From NCBI GenBank assembly GCA_028875335.1, contig JAPPEF010000159.1:1-16657 (forward strand): a stretch of DNA of 16,657 bases, in the 5' to 3' direction. Positions 5,852 through 14,218 of this stretch are shown in pieces. The translations under genes were made by a program, and so were the position numbers. The notes beneath the pieces are model-generated. The model did not search any database and was not told the DNA's origin. It worked only from the letters and a program-made list of their open reading frames with translations. This stretch comes from Gemmatimonadota bacterium. Lineage in GTDB: Bacteria > Latescibacterota > UBA2968 > UBA8231. How positions within the stretch are numbered: the first letter of the stretch is position 1; each line of letters opens with the position of its first letter.

Positions 5852-8686
5852 ATGACGCCTGAAGAATTCATAGCCAAGTGGCGTGCAGTTCAGCTCAAGG
5901 AGCGTTCTGCCGCGCAAGAGCACTTTATCGACTTGTGCGGGTTGATCGACGAGCCAACGCCGGCTGAGGCCGACCCTACGGGCGATACGTATTGCTTTGA
6001 GCGCGGTGCGAGCATAGAGGGTGGGGGGGATGGTTGGGCCGATGTGTGGAAGCGGCACCATTTTGCGTGGGAATATAAGGGCAAGCGCGCCAACTTGGAT
6101 GATGCTTTTACGCAGCTTCGACGGTATGCGCTCGCGTTGGAGAATCCGCCGCTCTTGATCGTGTCAGATATGGCGCAATTTCGCATTCGCACGAATTGGA
6201 CCAATAGCGTCAGCGAGACCTACGAGATCGGGCTGGAGGAATTGGTTGATGCTGAGAAGCGCGATCTGCTGAAGTGGGCTTTTTCGGACCCGGAGCGGTT
6301 GCGCCCTGGGCTGACGCGGCAGGTGCTTACCGAGCGGGCGGCTGCGTCTTTTGCGCAGTTGGCGCAAGGGCTGCGCGAGCGTGATCACGATCCACAGGCT
6401 GTGGCGCATTTTGTCAATCGCCTCGTGTTCTGCATGTTCGCCGAAGACGTGGGCTTGTTGCCCAATGCGATGTTTACGCGGATGTTGGAACGCACGCTTG
6501 AGCAACCTGATAAATTCGCCGAATATGCACGGAGTCTGTTTCAGGCGATGGCTGAGGGCGGCGATGTGGGCTTTGAGCCGGTCGCTTGGTTTAATGGTGG
6601 CTTGTTTGACGACGATGTAGCTCTGCCGCTGGAGAGGGAAGAGATTGCAGCGGCATTGGCGGCCGCAGCTCTCGATTGGGCAGAGATTGATCCTTCCATC
6701 CTCGGCACTTTGTTTGAGCGTGGGTTAGACCCGGCTAAGCGGGCACAGTTGGGGGCTCATTACACGGACCGCGACAAAATTATGCTTCTCGTCGAGCCGG
6801 TGGTGATTCGTCCTTGGCTGGCCGAGTGGGCGGGGGTGAAGGATGAGATCGTCGCTATGGTGGAACGGGCGAAGGCCGCGAGGACACCGGCTGTTCGCAC
6901 TCGACGCCTTGCAGAGGCCGAGCGGAGGTTGCGCGCGTTTCTCCAACGGCTGCGTGGGTTTACTGTACTCGACCCAGCCTGTGGTTCGGGGAATTTCCTA
7001 TACATTGCCTTGCAGTCGCTCAAGGATTTGGAGCAGCGGGTGCAGTTGGAGGCCGAGGTGCTTGGCTTTCAGCGCCAGTTTCCGGGGATTGGGCCGGCCA
7101 ACGTTAAGGGAATAGAGATCAATCCGTATGCGGCGGAACTAGCTCGCGTTTCCGTGTGGATTGGGGAGATTCAGTGGATGCGGCGGAATGGGCATGGTGA
7201 GGCGCGAGACCCGATCTTGAAGCCGTTGGATACGATTGAATGCCGCGATGCGATTGTTGGGGCGGATGGTGAGGAGCCGGAGTGGCCGGAGGCAGATGTG
7301 GTGATTGGGAATCCGCCGTTTATCGGAGGAAAACTGCTCAACGCCAATCTTGGCGAAGACTACGTTTCGAGCCTTTTCACGGTGTATGAAGGCCGCGTAC
7401 CAGCAGAGGCCGATCTCGTCTGCTACTGGTTCGTCAAGGCCGGCGAGTACATAGGATCGGGCAAGGCAAAGCGCGCTGGCCTCGTTTCGACCAACTCTAT
7501 TCGCGGCGGTGCGAATCGGCGGGCGTTGCAGACCGCGACTGAGGACCGTCCGATCTTTGAGGCATGGAGTGATGAGCCGTGGATGATTGACGGGGCGGCG
7601 GTGCGCGTCTCTTTGGTGTGCTTCTCACGACCTGATGATGGAGTGGAGTTGGAACGGCGGCTCAATGGCCATTTTGTGGATGCGGTCCATTCTGATCTGA
7701 CGGGGAACGTTGATTTGACCAAGGCGCAACGGTTATGCCGGAACATCGGCGTTGCGTTCATGGGCGACACTAAGGGCGGCCCCTTCAATGTGCCCGGAGA
7801 GCAGGCCCGGGAATGGCTCCGCAAGCCTGCGAATCCGAATGGACGGCCCAATTCCGACGTTCTCAGGCCGTGGGTAAATGGCATGGACTTGACCCGCCGA
7901 CTTACTGGCAAATGGATCGTCGATTTTGGCTTGAGCATGACGCAAGAGGAAGCAGCGCTCTACGAGGCACCGTTTCAACACGCAAAGGAGCACGTTTATC
8001 CAATGCGGCAATGTAACCGTCGGGAAGCCTATCGCATCCATTGGTGGCGGCATGTCGAGCCGAGGCCGGGGATGTGGGATGCGCTCGACGGTCTATCGCG
8101 TTACATCGCTACGCCCACCGTTGCCAAGCACCGCCTATTCGCTTGGCTAGACTCACACATCTGCCCCGATCATCAGCTAATTGTCATCGCCCGCGACGAC
8201 GACACGACTTTCGGTATCCTGCACAGCCGCTTTCACGAGGCGTGGTCGCTGCGGCTTGGCACGAGTCTGGAGGATCGCCCCCGCTATACTCCAACCACCA
8301 CCTTCGAGACCTTCCCTTTCCCCCAAGGGCTGTCGCCCGACATTCCGGCTTCGGATTACGCGAATGATCCCCGTGCCATCGCCATCGCCGAAGCAGCGCG
8401 GCGACTAGTCGAACTGCGCGACCGCTGGCTCAACCCGCCCGAATGGGTGGAGTGGGTGGACGAGCCGGTGCCCGGCTATCCGAAGCGTCCGGTTCTGCGA
8501 GAAGAAGCGGTGGCGAAGGAACTGAAAAAGCGGACACTGACGAATCTCTACAACGCCCGCCCGCAATGGCTCGACGACGCGCACAAAGCTCTTGATGCAG
8601 CGGTGGCGGAGGCGTATGGGTGGGGAGAGGATATTGGGGAGGACGAGGCGATGGGGGCGTTGTTGGGGATAAATTTGGGAGAATGA
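5852..8686 (+). CDS. MmeI-like (type IIL) fused restriction endonuclease-methyltransferase
   Basis: This is a 944-residue single-chain restriction-modification enzyme. The N-terminal nuclease motif is Asp64-X9-Glu74-Tyr-Lys76, the same D-X9-EXK spacing known for MmeI. The linker ILGTLFERGLDPAKRAQLGAHYT is typical of this group. Methyltransferase motif I DPACGSGNF (374-382) binds S-adenosylmethionine, and motif IV NPPF (487-490) indicates a gamma-class N6-adenine enzyme. The C-terminal third should hold the target-recognition domain. Such enzymes methylate one strand at the site and cut about two helical turns away. The start chosen is ATG 5852, preceded by CAGGA; a TTG at 5837 would add five residues. 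It follows the HigA-like stop by one base, so translation is probably coupled. No frameshift or missing catalytic residue is seen. Recognition sequence cannot be predicted. Confidence 0.88.
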   Translation: MTPEEFIAKWRAVQLKERSAAQEHFIDLCGLIDEPTPAEADPTGDTYCFERGASIEGGGDGWADVWKRHHFAWEYKGKRANLDDAFTQLRRYALALENPPLLIVSDMAQFRIRTNWTNSVSETYEIGLEELVDAEKRDLLKWAFSDPERLRPGLTRQVLTERAAASFAQLAQGLRERDHDPQAVAHFVNRLVFCMFAEDVGLLPNAMFTRMLERTLEQPDKFAEYARSLFQAMAEGGDVGFEPVAWFNGGLFDDDVALPLEREEIAAALAAAALDWAEIDPSILGTLFERGLDPAKRAQLGAHYTDRDKIMLLVEPVVIRPWLAEWAGVKDEIVAMVERAKAARTPAVRTRRLAEAERRLRAFLQRLRGFTVLDPACGSGNFLYIALQSLKDLEQRVQLEAEVLGFQRQFPGIGPANVKGIEINPYAAELARVSVWIGEIQWMRRNGHGEARDPILKPLDTIECRDAIVGADGEEPEWPEADVVIGNPPFIGGKLLNANLGEDYVSSLFTVYEGRVPAEADLVCYWFVKAGEYIGSGKAKRAGLVSTNSIRGGANRRALQTATEDRPIFEAWSDEPWMIDGAAVRVSLVCFSRPDDGVELERRLNGHFVDAVHSDLTGNVDLTKAQRLCRNIGVAFMGDTKGGPFNVPGEQAREWLRKPANPNGRPNSDVLRPWVNGMDLTRRLTGKWIVDFGLSMTQEEAALYEAPFQHAKEHVYPMRQCNRREAYRIHWWRHVEPRPGMWDALDGLSRYIATPTVAKHRLFAWLDSHICPDHQLIVIARDDDTTFGILHSRFHEAWSLRLGTSLEDRPRYTPTTTFETFPFPQGLSPDIPASDYANDPRAIAIAEAARRLVELRDRWLNPPEWVEWVDEPVPGYPKRPVLREEAVAKELKKRTLTNLYNARPQWLDDAHKALDAAVAEAYGWGEDIGEDEAMGALLGINLGE

Positions 8687-8707
8687 GAGATTTTACCGAT
8701 ATACATT

Positions 8708-10348
8708 CTACTTATCCTCGAAAAACCGAAGGGCATCCTCCAAAATGCTAAATACAACCTCAAAATACTCGAAATCATCTTCCTTGCCGTTTTCGCATAT
8801 CCAATTACAAATCGCTACTTTCTTGCCAAGCGTCCCTTTGTGCTTTCCTTGGCGAGTGATCAAATCTTCAATTTTTTCCCTACCAACTCCTTGGGCAGCT
8901 TTATCCAACGTTTCCTCGCTAAACAAATTCTCGATACCCTTATTTATAGGATGCTCTTCTTGTTTGGGAATGTTCCGTATGACCACAGAATCAGTCTTAT
9001 CGTCTCTCTCGCAATCGCAATCATAAAGGAGAATCATTCGGATAGAGTCTTCCTTCCACTTCTTCCAAATACTATCCAAACCAGAAAACCCCTCTCCATA
9101 TTTTAATTCCATCTTTCTAATCGTATCCTCTTTTCCCAAAAATTCAGCGGCCTTCAGTAAATATTTTTTATCCGTTTCACCTTCCAATACCACAACAGGT
9201 TTTTGGGCATCTTTGATTTCTTTTTTAAATCTGTCTGTATTTTTCATGGATTGAAAGGCACTTCTAAACTCTCCAAAATCTTCGGCACTTATCTGGCATC
9301 CCAATGGGAACTCGTAAACACCAAAACCGTCCGACCCAAACGTTTCTTCCATTCCAAGAACAAAAAATGGAGAATGTGTTGTGACTATAAATTGAATACT
9401 AGGAAACAGCTTCATCAGTTTAGGAAGATTTTGGTACTGATAGGATGTATGAAGATGAAGATCTATTTCGTCCACCATCACAATCCCAGAAATATCAGAT
9501 ATACGTGTATTATTCTTATGTGAACCAAACCTTCTTAATATAGAGAAGCAAATATTTACAATCATAGTTTCTCCTGACGATAGTTGAAAATAATTAGTGA
9601 GATAGTCATCACTTCTGGATAAAATATTTTCTTCCAAGGTTCCCTCGCCGAATGCAATTTCATTCTCAAGCTGTCTGACAAATTTATTAATAGCTGGAGA
9701 TACTTGTATTTGATTATTCAAAACGCTTGCCGCCCATTGCCTGTTTTTCTCAAGCGACGAATATTCTATGATGCTATATCTGAGATCCTGAATAGTACTC
9801 CCATCTCTTATTTCTATCGATTGGGATTTTTGTAATTCCCAATCCTTCAGCCAAATAGGATGTTCAAACCGACTGACAGGAAGATATAACATGCAATTAT
9901 CAAAAAAAGCGGACTGAACGTCATGGCCACTAACAAGATTGCGAGAATTTATTGAAGTCTCTCCCTCCACTATCTCATTATAAGCATTTTGTATTGTCTC
10001 ATCATCAAACTTGAAAGATGATTCGCTCATTTTTGGCGAATTGAGAACCAATGAATGAAAAAGATGTTCAGTTGTAAATTCCACCTGTAGCCACACATAA
10101 TCAGCACTATCTCTAATATAATCAGGAGACATAAACTGATGCTGATGATCTGCAGAGTGAAAACTGTTGATCGCCTCTATAAGACTGTTTACTATAGACG
10201 CCAAAAATAAAGTCTTCCCTGAACCATTTGGACCTACTAGTAAAACAGGTTTCGGATTACCAGCATCATCAAACTGAAAATCAATCTCAGTACTTTTGAT
10301 TACACCGAGATTTACAGTACGAGCTTTCTTTACATACATCTTATTCAT
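8708..10348 (-). CDS. OLD-like AAA ATPase with C-terminal TOPRIM nuclease domain
   Basis: This is a 546-residue protein. Walker A GPNGSGKT is at 39-46. An ABC-type signature LSSGE and Walker B GIVMVDEID follow, then a TTHSPF switch region. A TOPRIM domain begins at about 385, with LEGETD (Glu389) and the acidic pair YDCDCE (Asp443, Asp445) that would bind metal. OLD-family proteins of this layout are ATP-regulated nucleases, and many act against phage. GajA and PARIS proteins are relatives, but no GajB-like helicase or other partner is adjacent. The start is taken at ATG 10348 because GGAG lies six bases upstream; a TTG at 10393 would add 15 residues. The gene is conspicuously AT-rich, with many AGA and ATA codons, while all its neighbours are GC-rich, a strong sign of horizontal transfer. 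It converges on the MmeI-like gene with a 21-base gap. Confidence 0.82.
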   Translation of the reverse strand: MNKMYVKKARTVNLGVIKSTEIDFQFDDAGNPKPVLLVGPNGSGKTLFLASIVNSLIEAINSFHSADHQHQFMSPDYIRDSADYVWLQVEFTTEHLFHSLVLNSPKMSESSFKFDDETIQNAYNEIVEGETSINSRNLVSGHDVQSAFFDNCMLYLPVSRFEHPIWLKDWELQKSQSIEIRDGSTIQDLRYSIIEYSSLEKNRQWAASVLNNQIQVSPAINKFVRQLENEIAFGEGTLEENILSRSDDYLTNYFQLSSGETMIVNICFSILRRFGSHKNNTRISDISGIVMVDEIDLHLHTSYQYQNLPKLMKLFPSIQFIVTTHSPFFVLGMEETFGSDGFGVYEFPLGCQISAEDFGEFRSAFQSMKNTDRFKKEIKDAQKPVVVLEGETDKKYLLKAAEFLGKEDTIRKMELKYGEGFSGLDSIWKKWKEDSIRMILLYDCDCERDDKTDSVVIRNIPKQEEHPINKGIENLFSEETLDKAAQGVGREKIEDLITRQGKHKGTLGKKVAICNWICENGKEDDFEYFEVVFSILEDALRFFEDK

Positions 10349-10393
10349 TTCAGTCTCCATAGTTGTAGCCCATATCATGTTGATATAGGCCAA

Positions 10394-10479
10394 TTAAAGG
10401 ACGACGCCCGGAGTTAAGCTGAAAAATAAGTTATATAAAAATAACTGTTGCAAGTAGGGCGATTCACGTATAGGTCCGC
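10394..10479. other. Spacer with AT-rich inverted repeat
   Basis: This 86-base spacer lies between the stop of the propeller gene and the AAA-TOPRIM gene, both on the minus strand. AGTTAT (10429-10434) and ATAACT (10441-10446) form an inverted repeat with a 6-base loop. Read on the minus strand it is followed by TTATTTTT, so it may be a weak terminator for the propeller gene, or the promoter/operator region of the AAA gene. The GC content shifts sharply here, which marks a probable island edge. Confidence 0.35.
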
Positions 10480-11943
10480 CTAGCCCTCCGCACGCAGCAT
10501 ATACGAATACAGCTTGTCCTCCGGCAAGAAGCTGAACTGGAGCGCGACCATTTTGCCGCTCAACGAGCGCACGTCGCCCGAACCGCGCCAGCGCACGGGT
10601 GCGTCTAGGGCGTCTTCAGCAATAGGTTCGCAATCCTCCGCGCCAAAGCCGGCGAACGCCCGTCCGGTTTCATCCTGAAGCTGCACCTTCAAACCGCCGG
10701 TCGGCGATTGCATGTTGACCCGCACCTCAGCCGCATTCCAGTGATGCGGCCTCGTGATGAGCGTCCCCTCCATAAAGCCGACCGTTTCAACCGAGACAAA
10801 TCCATCGAGCCGCAAGGTCGCCAAGCCAAAGTTAGGCATACCGGGAAGGCCGTGGCGCGTGCTCTCGCCGGTGTACATGAAATAGAGCTGATCGTCGCCG
10901 ATGGCCGGGTATTCGCAATACACGCCGCCCCAATCAAAAGCCCCGGCCTCGCCGCGCGGAATAAAGGGCGCGTTCCAGCGCTCCCAGCGCGCGGAATCGC
11001 GGCTGAAGGCCAAGTGGCTCTCGGTTAGCCCGTCGTTGCGCGCGGGGTCGAACTTGCGCCGCAAGTCGGCGTAATACGCGCCGAGCATGCCGAAATACAG
11101 GCCGGCGTATGTTTGGTTGATAATCGGCCCTTGCATGTGGTAAAACTCTAGCCCAGGCGTGTCGCTGAGACGGCTTTCCAACACTGGCCAGTTGTCGCTC
11201 CAGTTGATAAAGTCGCTGCTGTCGCGGCGGCCAATCTGGCGAGTCTTCCACGGAGAGCCGCGCTGCCCGTAGAGGATGTAGCGGGCGTCCGGGTCGATGG
11301 GGCCAGAGGGCACTTCGTCTAAGTACGCTAAGACGCCGAAGAGCCGGGCGACGTGATGTTTTTCCGAGGGATAGGAGTGCCAGTGTAGGCCGTCGGCCGA
11401 GTGCGCGTGCAAGCGCAGTTTTTGGTCCGGAGCCAAGCCGCCGCCGACAACACCCTCATCGGCTTGGTCGAGGTAAATCATTTTGAAGCGCTGTTGCGGG
11501 TCGTCGGCAAACGGGTCGTCGACTAAGTGGCTCAAAAAGGTCCGGCCCGGTGGGCGCATCGAAGGCAGGCAAATGTTGTTGCCCGGATAGCGCTCGCGTT
11601 CGACGATGTCGAGGGTGGGCCGCTCCCAGTGAACTCCGTCGGCCGACTCGGCGTAACAGATGTGCGATTCATGGACATTTTTGGGCGGATTGTCCCGCAC
11701 CAGCACCCGCGTGCCAATGATGGTTTCAGCCTGCGCCGTGTACCACAGGCGAAAGCGCTGGCGGTCGCGGTCGTACAAGACCTTGCCGAGGTGAATGCCC
11801 TTTTGCTCCCACGGCCGCTCGGCCTGCATGACCGGCTGCGGATGCTTCTGCGGCTGGTTGAGCACCCGCTTGGCCGCGGTAAGCGTTTCAATGCGATGCT
11901 CGTCCACAAATAAATGCTTGCCGGGAAATAATTCGACGCGCAT
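10480..11943 (-). CDS. GH32/GH43-like beta-propeller protein, putative glycoside hydrolase
   Basis: This 487-residue protein has no signal peptide and is probably cytoplasmic. It carries repeated blade-like motifs: CYAESADGVHW (96-106), HSADGLHW (181-188), RRDSSDFINW (239-248) and AFSRDSARW (312-320). These fit the five-bladed propeller of the GH32/GH43/GH68 clans, where they mark sugar-binding blades. Residues from about 375 to the end look like a beta-sandwich accessory domain (for example VRVNMQSPTGGLKVQLQDE). Similar proteins occur in Planctomycetes- and Poribacteria-like genomes as family-32-like hydrolases of unknown specificity. I cannot identify the catalytic acids with certainty. AAAGGA lies six bases before the ATG, supporting the start. 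It is divergent from the DUF6785-like transporter gene, and carbohydrate uptake plus degradation is a possible but untested link. Confidence 0.65.
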   Translation of the reverse strand: MRVELFPGKHLFVDEHRIETLTAAKRVLNQPQKHPQPVMQAERPWEQKGIHLGKVLYDRDRQRFRLWYTAQAETIIGTRVLVRDNPPKNVHESHICYAESADGVHWERPTLDIVERERYPGNNICLPSMRPPGRTFLSHLVDDPFADDPQQRFKMIYLDQADEGVVGGGLAPDQKLRLHAHSADGLHWHSYPSEKHHVARLFGVLAYLDEVPSGPIDPDARYILYGQRGSPWKTRQIGRRDSSDFINWSDNWPVLESRLSDTPGLEFYHMQGPIINQTYAGLYFGMLGAYYADLRRKFDPARNDGLTESHLAFSRDSARWERWNAPFIPRGEAGAFDWGGVYCEYPAIGDDQLYFMYTGESTRHGLPGMPNFGLATLRLDGFVSVETVGFMEGTLITRPHHWNAAEVRVNMQSPTGGLKVQLQDETGRAFAGFGAEDCEPIAEDALDAPVRWRGSGDVRSLSGKMVALQFSFLPEDKLYSYMLRAEG

Positions 11944-12183
11944 ACCAGTTCCTTTCTACGGGACAACCTTGACGATTGACGAATAGTCTCCTTTTTTGCC
12001 CTCCTGCTTAATACACGACAGTAATCAATCAGGGCATCTAGGTATAAGATGCTTCGACTTCGCTGCGCTCCGCTCAGCATGACAGGTGCCGACGCCCTAT
12101 GCTGTCATGCTGAGCGAAGCGAAGCATCTCATACCACTTCTACTACTTAGGCCCTCCATTAATTTTGCCAAGAAGCGCGCCCC
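11944..12183. other. Divergent intergenic region with palindromic repeat
   Basis: This 240-base region separates the minus-strand propeller gene and the plus-strand membrane-protein gene. Its main content is the interrupted palindrome at 12041-12135. AAAGGA near 11953 serves the propeller gene. I see no convincing -35/-10 pair for either gene, and no riboswitch-like element. Confidence 0.5.
12041..12135. repeat. Interrupted palindromic interspersed repeat (REP/MITE-like)
   Basis: The left arm (12041-12085) and right arm (12102-12135) are reverse complements except for one mismatch at each of two positions and an 11-base insertion (ACTTCGCTGCG) in the left arm, with a 16-base loop between. 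The arms contain GATGCTTCG and CTCAGCATGACAG. The transcript would fold into a long stem. Motifs like ATGCTTCGCTTCGCTCAGCATGACA are familiar as dispersed palindromes in environmental bacterial genomes; that link is from memory and only one copy is present in this window. Confidence 0.8.
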
Positions 12184-14169
12184 GTGCAAAAGAGAATTCC
12201 CACTCATTACCTCGCCCATCTCAGCGACCGCTACCTCGTGGAATTGGCCGGGTCCGGCCTGAGTTGGCGGTCTATGCTGCTCGGTTTAGGGCTGGTCGTC
12301 GCCATCAGTATTGGCAGCCCCTATTCGATATGGATGGTCGGCTCGTCGGAAATGACGTGGTCGTACTTTCCCATTGCCGTGGGCGCGCCGCTGTTTCTCT
12401 TGGTCTTGGGCAATGCGCTGCTCAAACGCGCCCTCAGCGCGACCGAGCTGATTACCATCATCATCATGGGACTGGTCGCCAGCGGCATGCCCATCTTCAT
12501 GGTCGGCCTGATTCTCAGCATCATCTCCAAGCCTTATTACGGTGCGCTTCCCACTAATCAATGGGCTGAATACGTCCATCCCTATCTGCCGGATTGGGCC
12601 ATCCCAGATCCCGCGCACGACGCCATGCGCTTTTTCTATGAGGGCTTGCCGAGCAAAGACTTGGCTATTCCGTGGGGGGCATGGGCCGCGCCGCTGTTAT
12701 GGTGGCTGCTGCTGGTGCTGGCCATATACTTCGTCGGCCTGTGTGTGGTGGTGGTGCTGCGTCGGCATTGGATGGAGCGCGAGCGGCTGACCTTCCCCCT
12801 GACTGAGGTGGCTTTGATGCTGACCGAACAGGCCCCGGGATCGACGCTGCCGCCCGCGCTCAAGACCCGGGTTTTCTGGATCGGCTTTGCCATCCCCTTC
12901 GGCCTGATCGCCTTCAATATTCCCAGCTATTTTCACCCCGGCTTGGCGCAAGTGCCCGTCTTTCAGGGATGGGCCTTTTCCCTCATTCCCCAAGCACCGG
13001 CCATCAACCTAGTGCTGTACTTCCCGGTCTTGGGGTTTATGTATCTGGCTCCGCTGGCCATTTCGTTCAGCGTCTGGTTCTTCCATCTGCTCTACTTGGT
13101 GCAACTGGGCCTGATCACCGAAACGGGTCTTTTCAATTTGCGCGCCGACCCGTTTGTGTACAGCGGGACGCCCTTGTCGTGGCAGTCTTGGGGGGCCTTT
13201 GTGGCGATGGTGGGGTGGAGCTTGTGGATGGCGCGGAGTCATCTCGCGGCCGTGTGGCGCACCGCGCTGGGACGCGCCGGGCGGATCGACGACAGCGACG
13301 AGATGATTTCCTATCGGGCCGCCGTGGGCGGTGGGTTGGCCGGGCTGTGTTTTATTCTCGGCTGGCTGTGGCGTAGCGGTTTGGATCTGCACTTGGCGGC
13401 ATTTTATCTAGTGGCTGCGCTGACGATCTTTTTGGGCATTACGCGGCTCGTGGTGCAAGCGGGCCTGCACTATTTGACCACACCGATGAGCGCTCAGGGC
13501 ATGGTTGTGGCTGTGGCTGGCTCGGCGCTAGGGCCGCAGAATTTGGTCGCGCTGGCGTTGACTTTTGCGTGGTCTAGCGATGTGCAATCCACCTTTATGC
13601 CGTCGGCAGCCAACGCGCTCAAGCTGCACGATTATTACACGCATCGGCGCAGCGGGGGGCTGGCCTTGGCTATTGGTTTGGCAGTAGTGGTCAGCTTTGT
13701 CGCGACCACTAGTTTTATGATCTACTTGTGTTACGACTATGGGGCGAGCAACCTGCGTTCGTGGTTTTTCAATGCCGCTGGAGGCACGGGCGGCCGAGCG
13801 TTCGACTGGGTCGCCGAGCAGACGCGCAATCCTGCGTCCGTCGATTGGGACAAGCTCGGCTTGGCTGGTAGCGGGGTGGTGGGCTATTTGGTGTTGGCGT
13901 TTTTGCACTATCGGATCGCGTGGTGGCCCTTACACCCGGTGGGACTAGCAGTAGCCTCGACTTGGATGGTCAAGCGGATTGTGTTCTCGGTCTTCTTGGC
14001 GTGGGCTTGTAAGGCGTTGATTTTGCGCTTTGGCGGCGTGGCGCTCTACCAGCGGCTCAAACCGCTGTTTATCGGGCTGGTGGTGGGGTTTTTCTGCGGG
14101 GTTTTTCTGTCGTTTGTACTGGACTGGGGCTGGTTTAAGGGCGCGGGGCATCCGATTCTGCACGGGTAA
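12184..14169 (+). CDS. DUF6785/DUF6784-like polytopic membrane protein, OPT-like transporter
   Basis: This is a 661-residue protein with at least 12 predicted membrane helices spread over the whole length. The beginning (SDRYLVELAGSGLSWRSMLLGLGLVV), a SIGSPYSIWMVGSSEMTWSY stretch and the late WWPLHPVGLAVASTWMV motif match my recollection of DUF6785/DUF6784 proteins of Planctomycetes- and Poribacteria-like bacteria, which look like oligopeptide-transporter (OPT) relatives. Substrate is unknown. The start is GTG at 12184; upstream there is only a weak AAGAAG, so the start is moderately supported. It lies 49 bases before the PhyH-type oxygenase gene, on the same strand, and probably forms a transcription unit with it and the cobamide genes. 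It is divergent from the propeller protein gene. Confidence 0.6.
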   Translation: MQKRIPTHYLAHLSDRYLVELAGSGLSWRSMLLGLGLVVAISIGSPYSIWMVGSSEMTWSYFPIAVGAPLFLLVLGNALLKRALSATELITIIIMGLVASGMPIFMVGLILSIISKPYYGALPTNQWAEYVHPYLPDWAIPDPAHDAMRFFYEGLPSKDLAIPWGAWAAPLLWWLLLVLAIYFVGLCVVVVLRRHWMERERLTFPLTEVALMLTEQAPGSTLPPALKTRVFWIGFAIPFGLIAFNIPSYFHPGLAQVPVFQGWAFSLIPQAPAINLVLYFPVLGFMYLAPLAISFSVWFFHLLYLVQLGLITETGLFNLRADPFVYSGTPLSWQSWGAFVAMVGWSLWMARSHLAAVWRTALGRAGRIDDSDEMISYRAAVGGGLAGLCFILGWLWRSGLDLHLAAFYLVAALTIFLGITRLVVQAGLHYLTTPMSAQGMVVAVAGSALGPQNLVALALTFAWSSDVQSTFMPSAANALKLHDYYTHRRSGGLALAIGLAVVVSFVATTSFMIYLCYDYGASNLRSWFFNAAGGTGGRAFDWVAEQTRNPASVDWDKLGLAGSGVVGYLVLAFLHYRIAWWPLHPVGLAVASTWMVKRIVFSVFLAWACKALILRFGGVALYQRLKPLFIGLVVGFFCGVFLSFVLDWGWFKGAGHPILHG

Positions 14170-14218
14170 GTGGATTGCCGTATATTGAGGCCGCAACTAC
14201 GAGGAAAGGTATTCGCCG

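Noticed and set aside
8708..10348. Naming the AAA-TOPRIM gene as GajA or PARIS AriA/AriB
   Set aside because: No GajB-like UvrD helicase or separate AriB gene is adjacent, so only the broader OLD-like class can be supported by the sequence.
10349..10393. TTG start extending the AAA-TOPRIM protein by 15 residues
   Set aside because: No ribosome site precedes the TTG, while GGAG lies six bases before the internal ATG at 10348.
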